From Spinellus fusiger (taxonomy: Eukaryota > Mucoromycota > Mucoromycetes > Mucorales > Phycomycetaceae), in contig JALLLS010000010.1 in assembly GCA_025094145.1 (NCBI GenBank), positions 186,001-250,000 of the forward strand: a stretch of 64,000 nt of DNA, written 5' to 3'. Positions 10,466 through 21,130 of the stretch are shown piece after piece; the stretch's first letter is position 1; each line of letters opens with the position of its first letter. A program made the position numbers and the translations under genes. The notes below the pieces were generated by a model that made no database searches, had not been told where the DNA came from, and saw nothing but the letters and a program-made list of their open reading frames with translations.

Positions 10466-12912
10466 TTATTTGTGTGCCTTTATGTCTAGCGCCTCACTAC
10501 CAGCACGCCACATGTTATTGGTGACATGATGAATAAGTTCTTTGTGTGATGTAATGGCCTTGATAGCCTCTGATTTGGCCAATCCTGCATTTAATGCCTC
10601 TTTACATACAGCGGCAGCAACTTCGGCAGAGACGGCACGAATGCGCTGCAGTGATGGATAGAGCCAACCTTGATTTCTTTCCTCCGTTGTAAGTGAGTCT
10701 GCAAGTGCCTTTGCAGAAGAATAGATCATGCCGTCAGAGATACATTTAGGTCGAGCTAATATAGCACCGAGTCCAAGTCCAGGAAAAATATACATGTTAT
10801 TTCCTTGACCAGGAATACGTATTTCCCCTGTCGTGGGTACTGTGTAGGCAGGAAAAGCAGTACCAGAGGCAAAGATAACGGTATTATTGGTTGCCTCCAT
10901 GGCCTGTTCAAAGGTACATTCAGCTTTAGTAGAAGGATTTGAGAGAGGGAAGACAATAGGTTGTTTGTTAAGTTCGGCCAAACGTGACAAGGCAGTAGCA
11001 TCAAATGCGCCGTGAGTAGACGACAGGCCAATCAGTCTATAATCAATGAGTTAATCAACAAAATACAGTCTCTTTCTTTTCCTCTTCCTCTTTTTAAAGA
11101 AGAAAGTCCACCAAGTGGTCTTATTCTTACACTGTAGGTTTAACATAATCAATGATATCCATCAATTCCTTGAACTGCTTTCCTTCGTTATCGTCTCTTG
11201 CATAGTACAACTTGTGATGAACCAGTGTATCTCCTCGATCTTTAGTGACAAGGCCCTAGTCAATACTCTAGTGTTAAAGGGGGAGTTTTTTCTCTCTTTT
11301 CTCTCTCTCTTTCTCTCTCTCTCTCTTTCTTTCTTTGCTGGCCAGTTTGTACTATGTTCTATCGACAATAGTACAACCATGGTAGACTTAGTTACCTTGC
11401 TATCAATAATCCAGAATAATTTCTTGGCTTCCTCCTCAGGCATCTTGTGCTCAATCTGGAAATAATCCTGAATCTGTCGAGCAACACCAATGGCAGCTGA
11501 TCCTGCACCGTAAAATATAATACGATGCTCCTTGGGTGACACTTCATCTTCCAACTCTACCTTGCGAACTGCATTAATGATACCAGATAGGATTACCGCA
11601 CCTTTAAAGATTAGAAAAAAAATATCTGTTACTTGAGTGATCCCTACCTGTTCCCTGAATATCATCATTAAAGGCCAGCATTTTGCTATTGTATCTCTCC
11701 ATAAGACCAAAGGCGTGTTCAGAGGACCAGTCTTCAAATTGGATCAACATATCTGGGTAGATTTTCTCCAGAGTTTTTAGTACCTTGTCCACCACATTAT
11801 AGAAAACATCATCCGTGGGTCTGTTTTGTCTTAAGCCAAGATAGAAAGGATCCTCAAGCAGTTTCTCGTTATTGGTGCCCAGATCAAGCAATATGGGTAA
11901 TGTTTTACGAGGATCGATACCAGCACCAGCGACATACAATTGTAATTTACCAATAGGAATTCCCATACCATTCACGCCCAAATCTCCAAGACCAAGAATA
12001 CGAGAACCATCCGAGATGACAGCCATGGAAGGTGAGAATTTTTCCGAGTTACTGACAATAGGATGGTAGTTGTGAATAATCTCTTCAAGATGAGGTAGGT
12101 CATTGATTGAGAGGTAAAGACCATCAGGAGAGCCTATAACAATGTATAGTGTTTATGTTTGTTAGTTAGTTAGTTGATCGCTATTCTCTACTACTACATT
12201 CCAAATAAAGTAATGGCTTGATTCCCTTTTTCTTTACATAATGCATAATCTATAATATCAATATAATCTATATAATCTATAATATCACAGTCTATGTAGG
12301 TGTCTAGAGAAAGAAAGAAATTCACCTGGAGGAGCAAGGAATGGGTAGATATCGGAATATCTTTGACAGGCCTCACCCACTGTAGGAGTATAGATGATGG
12401 GAGCAATTTCCTATAATGAAAAAAAAGAAAAAAAAGAATAGCGTTAAAGAGTCTTTTCTTCATTCCATAGACACTGTCAAACACAGAAATAAAGACGTAT
12501 CTATTTTTATAGTAAGAACAGAGCATACACCCTCACCTCTAACTCTTCGCATGTGATTTTGTAGAACAGATCCGTGTGTGTATTTCTCAAATGAGCCATA
12601 AAGATATACTTCTCCAATGTAGACTGCTTGGAGCGTAATATGACTAGTGCACGCTTTTTTTGGAGATCAAGGTCCTCAACAGCAGCAGGAAGGTAGCCTT
12701 GTAAACCCATACTTACACGGGCCTCACTTGACAATGCGGTTCCTAGAAACATTCAATCCACAGTAAGTAAAGTCCACGGATTCAGTATTATTTGCATTTT
12801 GCATTAGGTTACCATGATTGTAATGGGGAGAATTGGCCAGAAGAGAGTGGGTAGATTTGGGATTGGGTTTCTTATGGCTTGATGAGAAGACATGGGAGAA
12901 TGGTGCAAACAT
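10466..12912 (-). CDS. Malic enzyme (NAD(P)-dependent oxidative decarboxylase), 7 exons
   Basis: Converts malate to pyruvate and CO2 while reducing NAD(P). Exons: 12912-12813, 12742-12537, 12410-12326, 12133-11648, 11601-11396, 11255-11131, 11036-10466; 1779 nt, 592 residues, a normal eukaryotic length. Signatures in order: IIYTPTVGEACQ with the catalytic tyrosine, SDGSRILGLGDLGVNGMGIP, the metal-binding FNDDIQGTGAV, the nucleotide-binding IIFYGAGSAAIG, and the C-terminal VFPLSNPSTKAECT. The first 33 residues are Ser/His/Lys-rich (MFAPFSHVFSSSHKKPNPK) and could be a weak mitochondrial presequence. In oleaginous Mucorales malic enzyme has been discussed as an NADPH source for lipid synthesis, but cofactor preference cannot be read safely here. 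Confidence 0.95.
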
Positions 12913-14457
12913 AATAGATATTTTATAGAGGGAGAGGGAGAGCTCTTTTGATAATAATAGACATGTCAGAACATCAATGTGGGGTATTTTATAGTCTTTA
13001 CAGCTTAGATGTGAGAATAAAAATAGTCTGAGGTTTTCTATGCTAAGCTGACATTTCTCTTTCTCCACTAGAGGCTAAAATAACCCCAGAGTTCTGACTA
13101 AGCCTAGTACATTTTATTTCTTGCTTCCGCTTATATCTCTCATTCTGTCGTTGATATCTGATCTGATGTAATTATTTGTAGGCAAAAGTACGTGTCATTG
13201 TCTCCTATTGAATGGTAAATGTGCTTTCTCTCTTTCTCTCTCTTCTCTACGCTGATTCTTGGGGGAAGAGCAATGGTTGACTCGTCTCTCCATCGAGACA
13301 CGGCTATAGTCTAGAGATAAATGGATTATATAAAGTAAATACTTTGTTATATAACAATGACCCTATAACACCATCGTTTAGCTTTTACTTAAAGATGTGT
13401 TGCAGCCAATAGGAAAAAAGTGAATGCCATACAATATATTTAAAGTGTCTGTTATATCTTTAGCCTTTATTTTCGTAGTAATCATTTTTGCCTCATTGGA
13501 ATTTACCCGTGGGCCTTGAGCAATTATCTTACACTATCACTAACAGCCTATCATAGCTCTGATCTCTTTATTTTGAAAGATCAACCTCCGCGTATCTGGG
13601 ATTAGGCTTTTGGTTTGACATACCAAGAATCCTCCCATTGAACAGAGTATGATTTTGAAAACTAAAAGAGGGGGTTGTTTTTTCTGATCTCTTACTTTGG
13701 GGTGTAGATATTAAGTGGTAAGAGAATAAGGAAGCTAATCTGTAGATCATACACACTATAGGCTGTGATGTTGAGTCTATTCTTTCAAAGCGTGGACTAC
13801 AAGTTAGATAGCACCCTATAGTCCTTATTAAGCATAGCAATCTACACCACCACCATGACTAATAGAGTGCCTATTTATCATCACTATCGTCCTATTTTAA
13901 TGCCTCTTTCTCATGACAAGAATAGAAATAATACTTTACTTCTTGCTTACAAACTAGTGTCAGAAGACTAGATAAAAATCTGAGCCAATAAAGAGTCTTA
14001 AAATAACATAATAGCCCGGAGTAGCAGCCAATCCTATACTTTGGATTCTATGCTGCTTGCTTTAACAAGAGGTGTAAAAAGACATCAAGTACATAGGAGT
14101 TCCAATAGCATTTCTTCTTTTTCATTCATAAAAAAGGCATAGTAGCTAGTAAACGTGGCTCTGTACCTGTATTTGCTATTCTTTCTTTTCTTTCCTATAA
14201 AGCCTTAATTGGTCTAATCAACCGACTCAGTAGGTAGAAAGAAAGAAAAAAAACAGACATGTAAAATACACTCTGCATGCTTGTTGAAGAATATACACTC
14301 AAGGAATTCTAATTGAATTTCTCTCACTAGACATATGCCTTTTATTGCACTGTTAATGGACAATAGACTATGGACGATAGATGATAGATAATAGATGATA
14401 CACACAATATACACAATACACAATAGGCTATAAAATAAAATAAATCAAAAAATAGTC
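12913..14457. other. Gene-free spacer left of transposable element copy 1
   Basis: About 1.5 kb upstream of malic enzyme. AT-rich with short open frames on both strands that show no domain. The malic enzyme promoter should lie at the left end. No tRNA or other RNA is recognised. Confidence 0.5.
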
Positions 14458-15022
14458 TACACACCAGGAGATTTTCTGGCCTTTAAGCGGTGATATATAT
14501 TTCTTTTTAAGTTACAATAAAATTCCCTTTTATGTATCTGTGTTTAAAATCAAAGGTTTGTAAGTATCTGTAATAAAGGGCACTAAGGTAATCAACAAGA
14601 CCATTAGAGAGATAAATGTATAGATATTGGGTCTCTACCAGTGAAGCAAAATAGAGTATTAGTACAAAGGCTGGTCTAGGTAAATCAAAGAGGGTACATG
14701 AAAAGGAACACAACACACAATTTGATCACAACGGGTAACTAGGCAACTGTTCTTTAACGAATTCTTTTCTTTTTAGATGTTGTAGTCTGCATTACTTTGG
14801 TAGTTCTGATTAAGCAAATGAATTGTGAAGTTTCGTTTTGTTCTCTTCTGTTAGGATATAAATACCTGCTAATTACACTGTCTGTTGTTTTTCATAACTT
14901 CTACCCTCTTTAACTTGTTTGCCTTTGTCTGGCATATAAACCAACAGTTGTGATCTGGTGAGTATATGTTTATTATGTCTGACATGTTAGTCAGTTTCTA
15001 TTATATATTCTTTTATTTCAAT

Positions 15023-15614
15023 AAACCCAGTGAATCCGTTACAAAGACAAAGGCAAGAAGAAGGTGCCAGTGCAAGGGTAATACAACACACACATAGAGA
15101 GTACATTAATACATCTCGAACTAATTATTTTTACTGTTTTATTAGTGAGAAGGGGTATTGGCACCTAAAAGGATTAGAGTATGATCCTACCAAACTGCCT
15201 GTAATTGCTTATGGCACAGGAATAAAGGTAAAAGATGCTGCCAAGTTCAAAGGCCATTGTGTTGGTTTGACAATAATTTTATATCAATCATTGAAAAAAG
15301 AGACAAAAGGATGGAGATCTTCTTATGGTTGATGTTGATAAGTTCCGAACATCGAGGGTGAACATGATTGACCTGTCAACCAATATGAAGAGCTCTTCTA
15401 ACAGTTACTCTTATTTTTTATTCTCAAGATCTGCCACACTTATAACACAAATATCCTCACTGAGGTATTAGTGAATTTCTACAGTATCCGCGCTTGCCAA
15501 AGTTGTGGAGTTGTTTAGAACAGAGATGTGAATGCATCAAAGAATATCTATACAATTGCAGAAGAGGGATTAAATGGTCGCCACCGACTAGTTCCATTCT
15601 ATAGAAAAGAATAG
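15023..15614 (+). pseudogene. Fanzor/TnpB-like C-terminal remnant, copy 1
   Basis: After an intron acceptor near 15146, a frame reads YWHLKGLEYDPTKLPVIAYG then TGIKVKDAAKFKGH, like the RuvC-II side of Mucorales Fanzor proteins. A one-base frameshift near 15297-15303 leads to DGDLLMVDVDKFRTSRV, matching the DEFRTSK block that precedes the zinc ribbon. Another frame change leads to KICHTY, then ACQSCG, a TAG at 15516-15518, and NRDVNASKNIYTIAEEG, the CxxCG...(W)NRDxNAxxN signature holding the last RuvC aspartate. The N-terminal two thirds of a normal Fanzor are absent. The gene cannot make an active nuclease as it stands. Confidence 0.72.
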
Positions 15615-15823
15615 ACATTTGTATTCATACTATATATCGCCACATCGAAAGTGGTTTCCTATGTGATTCAGATATTTACAGGTAAATCTACATAATCTTT
15701 ATTTGTTTAAAAACTAACATGAATACGTCTCAACTTATTTTTGCTTCTCAAATCGATGTGTTATTTTTAAACAATTGTATTTCGACTATTTCCTTTTATA
15801 TCCTAAAGATCTCCTGGTGTGTA
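15615..15823 (+). other. Conserved 3' non-coding tail of the Fanzor-like element
   Basis: About 200 bp between the decayed stop codon and the right inverted repeat, kept in all three copies. It includes a small possible hairpin, CCAC at 15640-15643 pairing with GTGG at 15651-15654. In TnpB and Fanzor elements the guide (omega) RNA comes from this end. Assigning it here is inference only. Confidence 0.35.
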
Positions 15824-17059
15824 GTCTTGTTTCCAGATGTCTAATTTCTGTTAATATTTTGTATTCGTTTTTACTTTTATTTTGTTACTTGATATTACTA
15901 CAAGATGTCTACTTACAGCGTACTCGATGAACAAATGCATTGCTTAATGTAATGGAGGAGACTCCAGAGAAAGTACAAGGGCCTCTTGACCTTTTTTTAA
16001 TTGAAGGTACATTTTTATGACTACGTTGAATAAGTAGGGTATAAAAGGCCATTCACTTTCTATGAGTAACACTGCCATTTATAAAGTGGATAAAGTCCAA
16101 AGTTTGATGGAAGCCTATAACTATTAAGCTATATGGCTGCTACTTTACTCACTATTTCTAAACCCTATCGAGTTGCTTTTAGTGAAGAATCAAAGAAAGA
16201 ATAAGGCACTGTCCAACTGTATATGCTAATTGGACTGTTGGGATGATTGATTCAGCTAGAAATGTGTCAGTGAAAGACGGTATAAACTAGACAAGGCATT
16301 CTTATTCGTTGATTCGATAGATGCCTGTCTCTTGAGCCAATACTTTAATTATTTAAAGCAAACTGGAGTAACTTTGATGAGATCACCACCAAATAGAATA
16401 ACTTTACAATTAAAAAGACACGCACTCTAATGTAGGCTGCTGTACTATAATACCATCTCCAAAAGATCTATCCACTGCATTCAAACACACTACAGTTTCA
16501 CATCATAGATACTTCATCCCAGGCTAATAATTTCGTGACTGTTTTTATACAATTTGCTAATGCTAATTTCTCTTTTTTTTTTAATCTGTAAGATTATTTA
16601 CAGTCAACACATTAAAATTGAAAAAAAAAATTTGATTTTTTCCACTCTTTTCATTCTTTCTTTTTCTTTTTCTACTAAAGAAAAAAGGTAAAATATATAT
16701 ATCTACACTGCACCACTCTACACGTCTAGGCAAAAAAGAATCAAGCAGAGAAAAAATCAAACAAAATTTCAAGCCTTGTATATTGTCTTGTGATAATTTT
16801 TCACTTGTAAAATAGAAAGAAAGAAAGAAGGAAAAAAAAGAAAAAGTCTCATGTTTCTCTGCTTGGTTTTTTTTGTCTTGTCCTTTCACTCTATTTTTCT
16901 ATGAACAAGGTGGCTTATCCCACATTGGATGAATTGAAATCTTTGCGTATTTCTGACATGCGCAATAAGAAAAAAAAAAGAGATTGATTTTTTCTTACCT
17001 ATAAAAGAAAAGTCACTAAAAAGTGTTTCGTTTTTTTTTTATAAAAAAGTTATCTCATT
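15824..17059. other. Spacer between element copy 1 and NAC beta
   Basis: AT-rich, with A/T homopolymer tracts near 16621-16720 and 16960-17050. The last 100 bp should hold the NAC beta promoter and leader. A minus-strand open frame at 16581-16889 is Phe/Lys-rich low complexity and not credible. Confidence 0.5.
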
Positions 17060-17707
17060 ATGAACGTCGACAAACTCGCTAAGCTCCAGGCCCAGGTCCG
17101 TATTGGTGGAAAGGGTAAGTACTATTGGCTAGTATAGACTGTGGACTGTGGATTGTTGGCTAATACCCGTGGTTAGGTACTCCCCGTCGTAAGGTCAAGA
17201 AGGTCATCAAGGCCAGCAACTCTGGTGACGACAGAAAGCTCTCTGCCGCCCTTACCAAGTTGGGTGTCCAGCCTATTGGTGGTGTCGATGAGGTCAACAT
17301 GTTCAGAGACGACGGCAAGGTGATCCACTTTGCTTCTCCCAAGGGTAAATCATATTTTAAGATGACTATAGAATTGACTTGATGTTTGTACAGTCCAATC
17401 TGCTGCCAACGCCAACACCTTTGCTATCCACGGCCGTGCTTCTGAGAGAGAGTTGGCTGAGCTTGGTAAGGGAGACTAAAGAGTGTGGTAGTGTCTATCG
17501 CGTGCTTACGCTAAATGTGTATCAATGTGTACAGTGCCCAACATCTTGAGCCAATTGGGTCCCGAGTCACTGGCCAGTCTCCGTAAGCTTGCTGAGGCTT
17601 ACCAGGCCCAGAAGCCTGCCTCTACTGAAGAGGACAATGACGAGATTCCCGAATTGGTGGAGACCTTTGAGAATGCTGATATTGAAGAAAAGAAGGAAGA
17701 GGCTTAA
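17060..17707 (+). CDS. EGD1: Nascent polypeptide-associated complex subunit beta (BTF3/Egd1), 4 exons
   Basis: Ribosome-bound chaperone subunit that pairs with NAC alpha at the tunnel exit. Exons 17060-17114, 17177-17344, 17394-17465 and 17535-17707 sum to 468 nt (155 residues), the usual length. The start [20 protein letters not shown] is followed by the ribosome-binding RRKVKKV motif, then the NAC domain with [20 protein letters not shown] and [17 protein letters not shown], and an acidic tail ending [10 protein letters not shown]. All introns have GT-AG ends. Confidence 0.97.
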
Positions 17708-18064
17708 ATCATTGTATTCACTTTATTTTTTTATTTTCATTTTATCTTAATGAACTTGTGCACTTATAAAAATCAGTGGTGTGTGAATGATCATTTCCTT
17801 TGTTTATTATTGCTGTTCTAAAGATAGTCACTCTTTATACTATGGCAATGGCAGTCATTTCTCTTTCATTTATTTAAATTAACTAAATGAAAGAAAGAGA
17901 AAGACTTCTTATTGGGAGAGTAATATTGAAGAGGTTTATTATGTAGGCAGAAAATTAAGTTTCATTATATAGAACTTGTGGGTCTGTAGTAGTATAAAAA
18001 GGGCTGCTTGAGATTTTGTCCTTCTGTCCTCTCGTTTTCTCTCTTCTCGCTTTCTATCTGTGCC
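17708..18064. other. Spacer between NAC beta and the small zinc protein
   Basis: Holds the NAC beta 3' region and, at about 17992-18000, a TATA-like AGTATAAAAAG placed 65-75 bp upstream of the next ATG. Confidence 0.5.
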
Positions 18065-18283
18065 ATGCTAAGCAACGCCAGCTTCCTCTCTCTCTTTACC
18101 CAATACAAGATACTTAACAAGGAACCAAAGCCAGTAAAAACAGAGCTATCCTCCAATACCAGTAAAAAGATGAATCAATGGTACGACTGTTCCCAATGTC
18201 AGGTGTCTTTTGCTTCTCAAGACCGACACACATGGCATCTGGAGGTGTGCACTTCTCAGGATACCAAAGTACAAACTCCATAG
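18065..18283 (+). CDS. Small C2H2/C2HC-type zinc finger protein
   Basis: A 72-residue reading frame starting MLSNASFLSLF and containing one compact finger, YDCSQCQVSFASQDRHTWHL followed by EVC, that is C-x2-C-x12-H and a further His/Cys pair. I chose the ATG at 18065 because a TATA-like sequence near 17995 would place the transcript start close to the upstream in-frame ATG at 18008. A polyadenylation-like AATAAAA follows near 18460. Function unknown; a single finger could bind nucleic acid or protein. An unspliced 5' extension cannot be excluded. Confidence 0.6.
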   Translation: MLSNASFLSLFTQYKILNKEPKPVKTELSSNTSKKMNQWYDCSQCQVSFASQDRHTWHLEVCTSQDTKVQTP

Positions 18284-19093
18284 GAATTGGCTGAAAATGT
18301 TTCCTATTCTTTCTTCCTTTGATAGGAAGGAGAGAAGTAGCCCTTTTGATAGACACCTCCTTTTGATAGACACACCCCACACATAATCACCTATACCCAC
18401 ATCCCATAGAGATATGTCTTTTTGTTCATTTTGTATTGTTCATTATAGAGATACAAACTCAATAAAAAGCATTGTTTTTTTTATAAATAAATAAAATAAA
18501 AAATAAAAATAAAAGTATAATTTATGCTCTTTAGATATCTATCATGGAGAAACAATAGGCTTTATAATGGTACATGTCTTTTACTATAGTTTATCACATG
18601 TTGACTTAATCACTCTGATGATGGATGTAGAGCTGCAGATGGAAAACTATAGTTAAATAATTATCACTATTCTCTTGAGCATGGAGTTTATTTTTAGATA
18701 TATACATCTACATTGGCTAGTAATAGAGGAATGATAAGTGGATATAAAAAGGTGTCTACTATCAATACAAGGTGTAGGAAGAATTATAGTTAGAGATGGT
18801 CTAAATAGGTTCCATCTATAAGACTACATCAATGCCTAAAAGAGAAATCTTTACATTTTTAGGGGTGGGGGTTTTTTTTGGAGGAGCAAATGTGTGTGTG
18901 TGTGTGTGTGTGTGAATGTGTGTGACTATAGAGGGAAGATTGCATGTAGCAGGAGCAGGAGCAGGAGCAGGAGCAATGGCATCAGCAGTAGCAGTAGCAG
19001 CAACAGGGGGAGTGGCAGCAACACTGGCAGCAATGGCAGCAACAATGGCAGTGGTATGGATAGAGACATGTAAGGCAAAAATAGTAACAATCA
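18284..19093. other. Spacer with TG and GCA repeats
   Basis: Contains a (TG)n run at about 18890-18916 and a GCA/GGAGCA trinucleotide-rich tract at about 18948-19055. The tract lies just 3' of the Ecl1-family gene. Open frames over the trinucleotide tract (Ala-rich or Cys-rich) are repeat artefacts. Confidence 0.65.
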
Positions 19094-19422
19094 TTAACGA
19101 TCGGAATACATCGATTCAGGGGAAGCAGGAAGTGTAGCATAGCCAACATAAGAGCGTGACATTGATTTTGCACGGCCAGTGGTAAATGAGGTTAGGAAAG
19201 GTGCAAGGTGTGGTGAAGAAGGTGGTGATAGGACGGGTGGAGAGCTGCTAACAATGTCAGGCTTGGACTTTGTGCTATGGCAGGTATCTTGTCTACGGCA
19301 TGAATCAGAACAATACAACTATTATTGTGGGTTAGATAAAATGAATAGGATAAATGACAAATCTATCTTACGTTGTCTTCTACACAGTGGCGGTCACAGA
19401 TAATACACCAAGAGAGATCCAT
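19094..19422 (-). CDS. Ecl1-family zinc-binding protein (life-span regulatory factor type), 2 exons
   Basis: Exons 19422-19372 and 19318-19094 give 91 residues. The N-terminus MDLSWCIICDRHC, then LYCSDSCRRQD, has the paired cysteines of the fungal Ecl1/2/3 zinc-binding family, whose S. pombe members extend chronological life span when overexpressed. The remainder is Ser/Pro-rich (SSSPPVLSPPSSPHLAPFL) and ends SYVGYATLPASPESMYSDR, a common layout for these small proteins. The intron (19319-19371, GT-AG) falls between the two zinc-knuckle halves. Family assignment rests on the cysteine pattern and is fairly secure; the role in this species is inferred. Confidence 0.78.
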
Positions 19423-19807
19423 TTTAAGGCAAGAGAAAATAAAGAATTAAGAAGATAAGCACACAATGATGAGTCTTTATAATACTTTGGATCCAACCCC
19501 GTATTCGGGAGGGTTAGTCATAGATGAGTTTAAAAAATGAGTAATATTGACCGTTTTGTTTTCGTAAAGCGGAGATGGAGTCATTTTATTGTTGGAGGAT
19601 CAAAACGATGCAAGATAATCTCTCTTCTGACCAAAAGTGCTCGCACAAATAGTATTTCCCTATCTGTGTTGTTTATAATAAGTACTTTAATTAGTTTGAT
19701 TATTATGAATAAAATAATAAGAAAGATTTACAATTGTTTTTATTGTTAAAATAAGGACAGATATTCTTTATTATAAAGAGTGTATTATATTACACATTTT
19801 TTTAATA

Positions 19808-19883
19808 TTTATACATTAATACATTTATACATTTATACATTTATACATTTATACATTCACACATTCACACATTCACACATTCT
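19808..19883. repeat. Tandem 10-12 bp repeats
   Basis: Successive ATACATTT units change into CACACATT units, an AT-rich minisatellite with two unit variants. Confidence 0.75.
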
Positions 19884-20723
19884 AAATTAACAATAAATAT
19901 CTGACCTATAGGCAAACTGTAGTAGCAAATCAGACTTCTTTAGCATGAGCACGAGTGAACCATCATTGGTATTTCTCACGCAATTGAGTCTATTATTATA
20001 TTACTGTGATATCCTTTCCTATCACACATAGTATGCTTAGAATGATACCTAAGGCTGCATAGATTTGTCATTTTATTCTTCTCTCTCTTCTTTACCTTAC
20101 TCTTGGGTCGAGACTACAAGAAATGAATGGCTTGATAGCTCAAGGAGAAAGTACACACAAACTTATCTGGATCAAATAGAAATAGGGTTACACTTGATGT
20201 CACTTGAATTCATCTTTGCTAAAGATGTGTGGACAAGATACGCTTGGAAATTTCAGAATAGTCCTTCAATCTCACAAAATTAATCATCTTTCATCATTCT
20301 GCTTTTCGATTAGAAATAGACTTAAATTAATACAGCCAATAAAATTGCTATAAAAGAGTAGAAAATTGAAATCAATGGCGGGTGAAGAAAGAACAGAATA
20401 GCCTTTAAATGAGGTTCTAGGACGGTGTCGGTTGTATCATCAACTGAAAATAGAGGGTGTAGTTAAAATAGAGCAACATATAAGGTTCTAAAGTACAAGT
20501 ACAAATAGAGAGGGGAAACTATTAGGTCATTGGGGGAAAAGTAAAATAAAGTCGATTGTGTTGGAACTCAACCAAATCACTTACTCACATAACTATCCTC
20601 CTAATAAGGGGGGAAGAAAAGGAAGAGAAATCAAGCTTAGACACAGTGCTCCAAGGTACTGCTTGGATACAATCTTCTCCACACCATAAAGAGAGACTAA
20701 AGTGTCATCAATGTTACTAGCCC

Positions 20724-21130
20724 ATGAGGAAAGACACATCTGGAATAAGAAGAATTACAGCATTCAGTAGTATAAGGTTATGTTTATGCACTTCTCAATG
20801 TAACTCATCTTCTCCACTACAATGTGGCTCAAAAGAAACATCAAAAAATGATCTTTTCATTCTTGTTTCATTTGGAAAATGGAATTGTGTTAATTCACTG
20901 ATTCAAGGCCCGTCTTATTTATCCCATAAAGTCATTTTCTTGATACCTAAAACTACTGTTGGGTTGATTCATTTATCTATCTCTTCATCCACTGTGGAGA
21001 GAGGAAGCTACCAACAATGCTTGTAAAGCGTGTCCGTGTAAAATATCATCCAATGGAAACAAGGAGTTGTCTGCTAAAGAGATAAGATGCTAACGGCAAA
21101 TACAAAAGCTTATCAATGCCAAGGATACAA
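20724..21130 (+). pseudogene. Possible second, strongly decayed Fanzor-like fragment
   Basis: One frame reads DLFILVSFGKWNCVNSLIQG, resembling the (I/V)xFGxW block seen near RuvC-II in other Mucorales Fanzor-like proteins. In shifted frames a Cys/Gly-containing segment (IHCGERKLPTMLVKRVRV) and an R-D-rich stretch follow at the spacing expected for the zinc ribbon and NRDxxA. Several frameshifts and stops are needed. No inverted repeats were found around it. Confidence 0.3.

Larger units (their letters stand above)
14458..15823 (+). mobile_element. TIR element with Fanzor-like remnant, copy 1
   Basis: The left end reads TA-CACACCAGGAGATTTT and the right end AAGATCTCCTGGTGTG-TA, giving about 16-bp inverted repeats bounded by TA, as in Tc1/mariner-type insertions. 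The element is 1366 bp. Its left third has no clear coding. A TATA-like GATATAAATA occurs at about 14854-14863, upstream of the decayed gene, which points toward the right end. Two more copies occur at 28414-29793 and 48045-50433 in the opposite orientation. Confidence 0.85.

Noticed and set aside
14507..14716. Minus-strand frame in the left part of element copy 1, considered as a companion TnpA-like gene
   Set aside because: Copies 2 and 3 break the frame and no recombinase motif is visible.
16581..16889. Minus-strand open frame of 102 codons rich in Phe, Lys and Ser
   Set aside because: It is a product of A/T homopolymer tracts; no protein-like composition.
18816..19173. Ala-rich and Cys-rich frames over the GCA repeats
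   Set aside because: Trinucleotide and TG repeats read in any frame; the real gene next door is the spliced Ecl1-type protein.
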